Assembly: GCA_964355075.1 (NCBI GenBank)
Contig: CAYHCF010000008.1
Coordinates: 38,361-102,360 of the forward strand
Direction: 5' to 3'
From: B1 sp964355075
GTDB lineage: Bacteria; Bacteroidota; Bacteroidia; UKL13-3
Length of the DNA: 64,000 bases
The notes beneath the pieces were generated by a model. The model ran no database searches and was not told the origin of the DNA. It saw only the letters and a program-made list of their open reading frames with translations. A program made the position numbers and the translations under genes. This document shows, in pieces, positions 1 through 5,714 of this stretch. How positions within the stretch are numbered: the stretch's first letter is position 1; each line of letters starts with the position of its first letter.

Positions 1-89
1 ATCAAAAATCCCTGCGCTTTTTCCTTCAACAAAAATCCGCCATAAAAATTATTCCGGCACAACTATCGAGTATCAGAAGTTTTGATACC
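1..89 (+). repeat. direct repeat, copy 1 (89 bases identical to 1036-1124)
   Basis: Bases 1-89 match 1036-1124 exactly and in the same orientation, offset by 1035 bases. The left limit is unknown because the match runs to the window edge. The identity stops abruptly inside the codon after GATACC, while the following codons remain similar at protein level. Confidence 0.9.
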
Positions 90-122
90 CGTGAAGATTT
101 TGAAAACTGGAAGATTACTTAA
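1..122 (+). CDS. 3' end of an unidentified gene, cut by the window edge
   Basis: An open frame enters from the left edge (first full codon at 3) and stops with TAA at 120-122. The visible 39 residues end in SFDTREDFENWKIT. The same protein tail, with a slightly different end (SFDTKDDFDNW), recurs at 1036-1166, and bases 1-89 are identical to 1036-1124. After base 89 the two copies still encode similar residues but differ in DNA. I do not recognise the family. This copy may be the true end of an intact upstream gene, with the second copy a leftover fragment; that cannot be decided without sequence to the left. Confidence 0.5.
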   Translation, partial: QKSLRFFLQQKSAIKIIPAQLSSIRSFDTREDFENWKIT

Positions 123-223
123 CTCCGGCTTTGCATACGAAAATCAACAATTAAGTACACCCACTATCATTTTATGGTTTGTAATGGTCTGAGCCAACTT
201 GCACATTCTTATGTTAAATGGAG

Positions 224-256
224 CCGCCAATTTAATGGAAGGAAGCCAGTTGGCGG
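224..256. repeat. inverted repeat downstream of the toxin pair
   Basis: CCGCCAA at 224-230 pairs with TTGGCGG at 250-256, giving a 7-bp perfect stem with a 19-base loop. It lies 26 bases past the stop of the 50-residue minus-strand gene, so it could be a transcript-end hairpin, but no T-run follows on that strand. A recombination site was considered, but no integron-type core motifs are convincing. Function is unknown. Confidence 0.4.
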
Positions 257-282
257 TTGCTTCGAAACTTATTTTCAGGCAA

Positions 283-435
283 TTAGGCGTTCTCTTTCAT
301 CTGTTCTGAAAGCCGGTATTTTTTTCGGATTTGCTCTAGGCGTCTGTGTCTCAATGCAGGGTTTTTCTCATATTCCTTTTGTAACTTTTCCCTAATGGAT
401 CGCATTTCTTTTACCGCATCAAATTCTTTTTCCAT
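283..435 (-). CDS. small protein, probable antitoxin of the adjacent PIN toxin
   Basis: This 50-residue frame starts at ATG 433-435 and stops with TAA at 283-285, seven bases after the stop of the PIN-domain gene, so the two look co-transcribed. The protein is highly charged and predicted helical; it begins MEKEFDAVKEMRSIREKL and continues with an IRKKY segment. From memory, small proteins with a DAVK-MR-IR-KL pattern sit beside PIN-domain genes in Bacteroidota and cyanobacteria, where they are taken to be antitoxins. Here the small gene follows the toxin, the reverse of the classic vapBC order. No DNA-binding fold is obvious. The antitoxin role is inferred from position and pattern. Confidence 0.65.
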   Translation of the reverse strand: MEKEFDAVKEMRSIREKLQKEYEKNPALRHRRLEQIRKKYRLSEQMKENA

Positions 436-442
436 GGTCAGT

Positions 443-895
443 CTATTTTAAAATTTCTCTTGGGTTACGAATTTCAAGCACTGGATAACCGTTCATCAGA
501 TTTACAGCATTGTATTTTCTGATTCGGTCAAGGTTCACAATGTGTTTAAAGTTCCAACTTACCAAAACATCTACCTTGTTAACAGTTGCAATTGCAATAT
601 GTAAAGCATCTTCATGCGATTTTTTAGTAATCGCTTTTTCTTTTATGTATTTGTCAGCAAGCTCTTCCGTTTGATAGTCATTCAAAATGTATTCTTTATA
701 AGAGTTTGGTATTGAGTTAAGATGATTGCGTACAGCTGGTCTGGAAAACGAAAGTTCATCAAGTGTTATGTCCGATATTACTGCAATTTTGTTACCGTTC
801 CTAAATTCGTCAAATAATTTGTCAGACCACTCTTTGAACTCTATGTCAAAGCAACCACCAACTACCGAAGTGTCTATATAAATTCGTTGTTTCAT
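443..895 (-). CDS. PIN-domain ribonuclease, VapC-like toxin
   Basis: The product is 150 residues when started at the ATG at 893-895, giving MKQRIYIDTSVVGG. An in-frame ATG at 914-916 is rejected because it lies inside the promoter-like box CAAATATA (914-921). PIN-domain acidic residues are visible: Asp8 in YIDTS, Glu and Asp in the central part, and HEDALHIA followed by VLVSWNFKHI near residues 105-130. PIN proteins of this type are Mg2+-dependent ribonucleases that act on RNA in the cytoplasm, usually as toxins of type II toxin-antitoxin pairs. The 50-residue gene directly downstream is the likely antidote. The pair sits between two copies of a gene tail, which suggests mobility. Confidence 0.82.
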   Translation of the reverse strand: MKQRIYIDTSVVGGCFDIEFKEWSDKLFDEFRNGNKIAVISDITLDELSFSRPAVRNHLNSIPNSYKEYILNDYQTEELADKYIKEKAITKKSHEDALHIAIATVNKVDVLVSWNFKHIVNLDRIRKYNAVNLMNGYPVLEIRNPREILK

Positions 896-913
896 TGTCA
901 ATTTATCTGTAAA

Positions 914-921
914 CAAATATA
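914..921 (-). promoter_or_regulatory. -7 box of the PIN toxin pair
   Basis: Read on the minus strand this is TATATTTG, an exact match to the Bacteroidota -7 consensus TAnnTTTG. It ends 18 bases before the chosen toxin start. No convincing TTTG -33 element precedes it. It overlaps the first codons of the plus-strand frame that begins at 921, which argues that the ATG of that frame is fortuitous. Confidence 0.5.
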
Positions 922-1166
922 TGATTTTTTTAGAAATTTATTTAATTCGTGGTGGCATTTTTTGCCGACAGGAGCCCTTATTAGCCATTTACCACCCCAA
1001 TGACTTCGATGATTTACTAAAATATTACCAAACGCATCAAAAATCCCTGCGCTTTTTCCTTCAACAAAAATCCGCCATAAAAATTATTCCGGCACAACTA
1101 TCGAGTATCAGAAGTTTTGATACCAAAGATGATTTTGATAATTGGGAAAATAATACCCTTACTTGA
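921..1166 (+). pseudogene. 5'-truncated gene fragment, second copy of the left-edge gene tail
   Basis: The open frame encodes 81 residues, but its ATG lies in the toxin promoter and the first ten or so residues look random. From about 960 on (RQEPLLAIYHP onward) the coding is convincing and matches the partial gene at 1-122: 89 identical bases, then conserved residues (SFDT, DF, NW). The most economical reading is a truncated duplicate of the upstream gene's 3' end, left when the toxin patch was inserted or when the region was duplicated. Its last 8 bases overlap the 3' end of the converging M43 protease gene. The family is not recognised; it could still be a real short gene. Confidence 0.5.
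1036..1124 (+). repeat. direct repeat, copy 2
   Basis: This stretch is identical to 1-89 in the same orientation. The toxin patch, about 0.9 kb, lies between the two copies. Confidence 0.9.
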
Positions 1167-2553
1167 TGAATATTTTTCGGACCCAACTTTTTTCTCCGCT
1201 TGCCAGTTGAATCGTATAAACCCCCGGTTCAGCAATGAGAAAACCGGTTTGACCAGTTGACGAAACCTTGGTTCGAAAAATAAGCTGACCCAATGAATTA
1301 TATACAAACAAATCTCCTGCAAAACTGCCATGTAACTGTATCGTTTCATTTGCATTTACAGGGTTCGGGAAAATATTTACTTCCTCATTTATGTTTATTT
1401 CATTTACACCGTCTGCTAACTCGTAGGTAATAAAAGTATCAGGGATTCCAAATGAGGAGCATGGATTTGCAGCCGTTATCGTTTTTATGCGCCAGGCATA
1501 GGGCCAGTTTCCATATAATTCTACCAGCGCGGTGGTATCAAAAACAAGCTTATCTATATTTAAATAATCCCAGTCACCAAACCTCGCTACCTGCAAATAG
1601 TAGCAAAATGCACCCGGTACCGCATTCCATTTAAGCTGCACACTTTTAGCATTTTGATTGCTATCGCTATGAACCGGTGAAATTAATTTTGGTGGCGGCA
1701 GCATATTAAGCTCTGCACTCGTTTTGGCATATCCTCTTCCCTGCAAATTGTTTTGCATGGCGGCCATTTGCTCATTGCTGAACCTACTCTGACAACCGTC
1801 CATGGCATAATTCATATAAATGGAACTATCCGGTTTAAATGGAGTTCCTAAAGGATCGTACAAAGTCCAGGGTAAAGGACAGGACCACCTCATGGAAACA
1901 TAATCGGCTTTGGTATCGCAAAAACCATCTCCTGCTGAACGGCAATTATTTCCATTCAACAATTCAATATTTGAGGTGCCCGGTGTTGTATTATTTTCCC
2001 AACCACTAAAGGTATGTGGCAAGCTTAAGAAATGCCCAAGTTCATGGGTAAGAGTCGTTGCGTTACTACCCTGGCAGGAATTTTTAATAAACACCACATC
2101 CACACCCGGAAAATAAACCCCGCACCATTGCGCTCCTGCCCCGTGAAAAAACACATTCACCGCTCCTGCCATTTTATAATTGGCGGCATAAGTCCAGATG
2201 GCATCACTACTTCCCTGATACAAGGCATCATCGTTAATATAATCAATGCTGTCGGCTAAGTAAAAACGAAAACCAGTTGGAAGATAATCCACATTGATAT
2301 CACAAATTGCCCGTAACAAACTGCCTACCGAATAATAACCAATGCCCTTACTATTTCCAACAATATGTGCTTTTATTGGAATATACTGAATCGGGTTTTT
2401 CTTAAAAAGTGAGGGTAAATGATCTAACTTTTGCTGAAATAGGTGAAGTTCTTTCATTTGTTCTTCACTCATAATGGTAGCACAGCCGTTATTCTGACCT
2501 CTTGCCAAAACAGTTAACAGACCAAACAAGAAGACAATTGTATGTTTCAGCAT
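1159..2553 (-). CDS. secreted M43-type (pappalysin-like) metalloprotease with T9SS sorting domain
   Basis: The product is 464 residues from the ATG at 2553, giving MLKHTIVFLFGLL as a signal peptide. The longer in-frame start at 2568 is rejected because it falls in a TATGTTTG promoter box (minus strand, 2562-2569). The zinc site HELGHFLSLPH is at about residues 170-180, with a downstream Met-turn-like MNYAMDGC segment and several Cys residues likely to form disulfides. The usual metzincin Gly between the second and third His is Ser here. A Trp-rich Ig-like stretch follows, then a C-terminal T9SS type A domain starting near VNIFPNPV. It probably acts outside the cell or on its surface. The substrate is unknown. 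Confidence 0.85.
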   Translation of the reverse strand: MLKHTIVFLFGLLTVLARGQNNGCATIMSEEQMKELHLFQQKLDHLPSLFKKNPIQYIPIKAHIVGNSKGIGYYSVGSLLRAICDINVDYLPTGFRFYLADSIDYINDDALYQGSSDAIWTYAANYKMAGAVNVFFHGAGAQWCGVYFPGVDVVFIKNSCQGSNATTLTHELGHFLSLPHTFSGWENNTTPGTSNIELLNGNNCRSAGDGFCDTKADYVSMRWSCPLPWTLYDPLGTPFKPDSSIYMNYAMDGCQSRFSNEQMAAMQNNLQGRGYAKTSAELNMLPPPKLISPVHSDSNQNAKSVQLKWNAVPGAFCYYLQVARFGDWDYLNIDKLVFDTTALVELYGNWPYAWRIKTITAANPCSSFGIPDTFITYELADGVNEININEEVNIFPNPVNANETIQLHGSFAGDLFVYNSLGQLIFRTKVSSTGQTGFLIAEPGVYTIQLASGEKSWVRKIFIK

Positions 2554-2561
2554 TTTGGTAT

Positions 2562-2569
2562 CAAACATA
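2562..2569 (-). promoter_or_regulatory. -7 box of the M43 protease gene
   Basis: On the minus strand this is TATGTTTG, matching TAnnTTTG, ending nine bases before the ATG at 2553. The -33 element is not evident. It supports the downstream start of the protease gene. Confidence 0.4.
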
Positions 2570-2602
2570 GAATATTATTGTAAATAAATGATATTAATTA
2601 CC

Positions 2603-2632
2603 TTTTTTATAAGTTGTTGTTTAATACATTTG
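2603..2632 (+). promoter_or_regulatory. probable promoter of the 3-hydroxybutyryl-CoA dehydrogenase gene
   Basis: TACATTTG at 2625-2632 matches the Bacteroidota -7 box exactly. A T-run at 2603-2608 lies at about the right distance for the -33 element. The same octamer followed by GCC is found before the thiolase gene at 11808, which acts in the same pathway. Confidence 0.5.
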
Positions 2633-2651
2633 CCCAGCAATTTTTAATAAA

Positions 2652-3536
2652 ATGAAGAACATAACCATTATAGGATCAGGTACCATGGGCAACGGAGTAG
2701 CTCATGTGTTTGCCCAAAACAATTTCAAAGTAAATTTAATTGATGTAAGTGAAGCGCAATTAAAAAAAGCCCTCGAAACCATCGGGAAAAATTTAGACCG
2801 GCAACTTGCAAAAGGCGCTATCAGTGAAGCCGATAAAAGCAATACGCTTGCTAATATTACCACCTTCACCAATTTAAAAGAGGCCTGTGCAAATGCCGAT
2901 CTGATTGTGGAAGCAGCCAGCGAAAACATCAATATCAAACTTGATATTTTCAAACAGATTGATGAATATGCCCCGGCACAGTGTATTCTGGCATCAAATA
3001 CATCTTCCATTTCCATTACCAAAATTGCCAGTGTAACCAAGCGTCCCGAGCAGGTTATCGGTATGCATTTTATGAACCCGGTTCCGGTAATGAAATTAGT
3101 TGAGGTTATTAATGGTTACAAAACCTCAAAAGAGGTGAGTGAAGCCGTTGTTAATTTAGCAAAGGCAATCGGTAAAATTCCGGCCATTGCCAATGATTAC
3201 GCAGGTTTTATTGCCAATCGTATATTAATGCCCATGATCAATGAAGCTATTTTGTGCCTGCAACAAGGTGTTGGAACGGTTGAATCTATTGATACGGTAA
3301 TGAAATTAGGCATGGCCCATCCAATGGGACCGCTGCAATTGGCCGATTTTATTGGTTTAGACGTTTGCCTGGCCATTATGAACGTTTTATATGAGGGTTT
3401 GGGTGATCCAAAATATGCGCCAAGTCCGCTATTGGTAAATATGGTAACTGCCGGAATATTAGGTGTAAAATCGGGTGAAGGATTTTATGTGTATACGCCC
3501 GGTTCGAAAGAATTAGTGGTAAGCCCGAGATTTTAA
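2652..3536 (+). CDS. hbd: 3-hydroxybutyryl-CoA dehydrogenase
   Basis: The product is 294 residues. The N-terminal Rossmann fold shows GSGTMGNG near residue 8 for NAD(P) binding. The active-site segments NTSSISI and MHFMNPVPVMKLVE are in place, and the C-terminal helical domain contains DTVMKLGMAHPMGPL and ends in GEGFYVY. It interconverts acetoacetyl-CoA and 3-hydroxybutyryl-CoA in fatty-acid or butyrate-type metabolism in the cytoplasm. The length fits the single-domain Hbd/PaaH family. It stands alone between the divergent protease gene and sua5, but the thiolase at 11848 supplies the preceding step. Exact chain-length preference cannot be read from the sequence. Confidence 0.92.
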   Translation: MKNITIIGSGTMGNGVAHVFAQNNFKVNLIDVSEAQLKKALETIGKNLDRQLAKGAISEADKSNTLANITTFTNLKEACANADLIVEAASENINIKLDIFKQIDEYAPAQCILASNTSSISITKIASVTKRPEQVIGMHFMNPVPVMKLVEVINGYKTSKEVSEAVVNLAKAIGKIPAIANDYAGFIANRILMPMINEAILCLQQGVGTVESIDTVMKLGMAHPMGPLQLADFIGLDVCLAIMNVLYEGLGDPKYAPSPLLVNMVTAGILGVKSGEGFYVYTPGSKELVVSPRF

Positions 3537-3557
3537 AGCTCTTTTCGATATACGAAA

Positions 3558-3587
3558 CCTGATAGCTATTGGGACGGGATTTTTTTT
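3558..3587 (+). terminator. probable terminator after hbd
   Basis: The near-palindrome at 3558-3573 (CCTGATAGCTATTGGG, with two T-G wobble pairs) is followed by a run of eight T at 3580-3587. The GATAGCTAT core resembles an element that is frequent between genes in this phylum. The hairpin loop would be very small, so strength is uncertain. Confidence 0.5.
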
Positions 3588-3620
3588 AATTGAACCCTAA
3601 GTTCTTATCTTTACCCGTTC

Positions 3621-4577
3621 ATGCAGCCCGGAACCGATATACCTTTAGCTAAATCATTTCTTCAAAAAGGAGAATTGGTTGCCATACCTACCGAAACCGT
3701 ATACGGATTGGCTGCCAATGCATTTGATGGCAATGCCGTTTCCAAAATCTATGAAGTAAAGAAAAGACCTCAATTTAATCCGCTGATTATTCATACCAAC
3801 AGCCTGGAAAAACTCAAAAACTGGGGAATTGAATTGCCGGATCAGGCCTTAATGCTGGCAAAACATTTTTCCCCGGGACCTATTACATATGTCGTAAAAA
3901 AATCAAAATACATACCGGATATTGTTACAGCCGGGCAGGATTCTGTGGCTGTACGCATTCCAAATCATCCCCTGACCTTACAATTGCTGGAACAATTAGA
4001 TTTCCCGCTTGCCGCACCCAGTGCGAATCCTTCAGGCTTTATCAGTCCCACCACGGCCCAACATGTATATGAACAATTAGGTTCAGTGATCCCTTATATT
4101 TTGGATGGGGGTCCTTGTGAAATCGGATTGGAATCAACTATTATTTCTTTTTTGGAACAGGAACCCAAATTGTTACGGATTGGCGGTTTGGCAATAGACG
4201 ACATCGAACAAATTTTAGGTTCAGCCCTTGATAAAACTAGTCTGATAAACAATCATGATCCATTAGCTCCGGGCATGTTGAGCAAACATTACGCCCCAAA
4301 CAAAAAAACAGTGGTTGGCAAGGTATCAGATTATCTTTCACAATATACTTCGAATGAAATTGCTGCCATCCATTTTGATAAACCCGATGAATATTTAGCA
4401 CTTGGTAATCAATTTATTTTATCTCCAAAAAGTCAATTACCGGAGGCTGCTCAAAAACTCTTTTCCGCTTTGCGTGAAGCAGATAAAATGAAGGTGCAAC
4501 TCATTGTAGTTGATGAATTTCCCAATGAAGGTCTAGGCTTGGCCATTAACGACCGGATCAAAAGAGCCAGCGCCTAA
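3621..4577 (+). CDS. sua5: L-threonylcarbamoyladenylate synthase (Sua5/YwlC type)
   Basis: The product is 318 residues. The YrdC domain covers roughly residues 8-195, with AIPTETVYGLAANA, the KKRPQFNPL segment and PSANPSGFISPT that form the ATP and threonine site. A linker and a C-terminal Sua5 domain follow from about residue 215 (APGMLSKHYAP). The longer two-domain form distinguishes it from TsaC. It makes threonylcarbamoyl-AMP from threonine, bicarbonate and ATP for the t6A37 modification of ANN-decoding tRNAs. A -7-like TATCTTTA lies at 3606-3613. The neighbouring fmt gene also serves translation, but a repeat spacer separates them. Confidence 0.93.
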   Translation: MQPGTDIPLAKSFLQKGELVAIPTETVYGLAANAFDGNAVSKIYEVKKRPQFNPLIIHTNSLEKLKNWGIELPDQALMLAKHFSPGPITYVVKKSKYIPDIVTAGQDSVAVRIPNHPLTLQLLEQLDFPLAAPSANPSGFISPTTAQHVYEQLGSVIPYILDGGPCEIGLESTIISFLEQEPKLLRIGGLAIDDIEQILGSALDKTSLINNHDPLAPGMLSKHYAPNKKTVVGKVSDYLSQYTSNEIAAIHFDKPDEYLALGNQFILSPKSQLPEAAQKLFSALREADKMKVQLIVVDEFPNEGLGLAINDRIKRASA

Positions 4578-4579
4578 AT

Positions 4580-4770
4580 TCGTACCATTCGTATTTCGTA
4601 AATCCAAAATCGTAAATCGTAAATCTCCCCATTCGTAAATCCAAAATCGTAAATCGTAAATCTCCCCATTCGTACATTCGTACATTCGTAAAATTCGTAT
4701 TTCGTAAAGTCCTACATTCGTAAAATTCGTATTTCGTAAAGTCCTACATTCGTACCATTCGTATTTCGTA
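4580..4770. repeat. TTCGTA-rich nested tandem repeat spacer
   Basis: The whole gap between sua5 and fmt consists of TTCGTA or ATCGTA hexamers with short spacers. Two higher-order units are visible. A 37-bp unit is repeated at 4595-4631 and 4632-4668. A 32-bp unit is repeated exactly at 4683-4714 and 4715-4746. Single copies of CATTCGTACATTCGTA-like sequence sit between and after these. The minus-strand frame through it encodes low-complexity YE/RN-rich sequence and is an artefact. Function is unknown; slippage or unequal exchange could change its length. Confidence 0.9.
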
Positions 4771-4789
4771 AAAACCCTTATCATTGCAC

Positions 4790-5713
4790 ATGCGTATCAT
4801 TTTCCTTGGAACCTCAGAATTTGCAGTAGCTTCTTTAGATGCAATTAATCGTGCAGCCTACGAAATTGTGGGTGTAGTAACGGCTCCCGACAAACCCGCA
4901 GGAAGAGGAATGCACTTGCAGCAATCACCCGTTAAAAAATATGCCGTTGAAAACAATCTCAAAGTTTTGCAACCCGTTAAATTGCGTGATCCTGAATTTA
5001 TAAAGGAATTAGAAAGTTTAAAAGCAGACTTACAAATTGTGATTGCATTCAGGATGCTTCCTGAAACGGTTTGGAATATGCCTTCCTTAGGCACCATTAA
5101 TCTTCATGCTTCTCTACTTCCTGATTACAGAGGTGCAGCGCCTATAAATTGGGCTATTATTAATGGAGAAAAAAAGTCGGGAGTGAGTACATTCTTTTTA
5201 AAACATGATATTGATACCGGTGATATTTTGATGCAGGAAGAGCTTGAAATCCGTGAAGACATGACTGCTGGTGAATTGCACGATGCATTGATGGATTTGG
5301 GATCAAAAGTTATTTTGAAGTCATTAAATCTTATTGAAGACGGAAAAATAATGGGTACTCCACAAAAAATGGATTCAACAAAAATTGCTCCAAAAATTTT
5401 TAAAAATCATTGCTTAATTGATTGGAATCAAGCCGGAAGTACAATAAATAATTTAATTCGGGGACTCAGTCCGTATCCGGCAGCATTCCTGATATTTGAA
5501 AGCAAGAATATGAAGGTTTATAAATCCATATTTGAACCTTCGTCACACAATTTTAAGAATGGTGAAATTATAAGTGATCAAAAGACATTTTTAAAGATTG
5601 CCTGTACCGATGGTTTTATCAGCCTGACCGATGTGCAATTGGAATCAAAAAAAAGGATGTTAATAGAAGATTTCCTAAGAGGGCATCACTTAACAAATTT
5701 TATACAAAAATAG
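4790..5713 (+). CDS. fmt: methionyl-tRNA formyltransferase
   Basis: The product is 307 residues from the ATG at 4790, giving MRIIFLGTSEFAV; a TTG two codons upstream is not needed. The formyltransferase domain holds the signature NLHASLLPDYRGAAP around residue 105, containing the catalytic Asn and His, and HDIDTGDI with the catalytic Asp near residue 142. The C-terminal tRNA-binding domain starts at about residue 205. It formylates Met-tRNAfMet with 10-formyl-THF for translation initiation. The length is typical. It lies just after the TTCGTA repeat spacer, so its promoter must lie in or before the repeat. Confidence 0.95.
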   Translation: MRIIFLGTSEFAVASLDAINRAAYEIVGVVTAPDKPAGRGMHLQQSPVKKYAVENNLKVLQPVKLRDPEFIKELESLKADLQIVIAFRMLPETVWNMPSLGTINLHASLLPDYRGAAPINWAIINGEKKSGVSTFFLKHDIDTGDILMQEELEIREDMTAGELHDALMDLGSKVILKSLNLIEDGKIMGTPQKMDSTKIAPKIFKNHCLIDWNQAGSTINNLIRGLSPYPAAFLIFESKNMKVYKSIFEPSSHNFKNGEIISDQKTFLKIACTDGFISLTDVQLESKKRMLIEDFLRGHHLTNFIQK

Positions 5714-5714
5714 T

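Noticed and set aside
224..256. Integron-type recombination site in the inverted repeat
   Set aside because: The stem is real, but the expected core-site motifs are not convincing, and no integrase gene is visible.
174..395. Plus-strand 73-codon frame in the toxin patch
   Set aside because: It runs antisense to the 50-residue candidate antitoxin, has no family-like sequence, and the minus-strand frame is better placed next to the toxin.
4580..4770. CRISPR array
   Set aside because: Repeat units are adjacent without unique spacers, differ in length, and no cas gene is nearby.
4533..4784. Minus-strand frame through the TTCGTA spacer
   Set aside because: Its protein is only the low-complexity translation of the repeat and overlaps the end of sua5.
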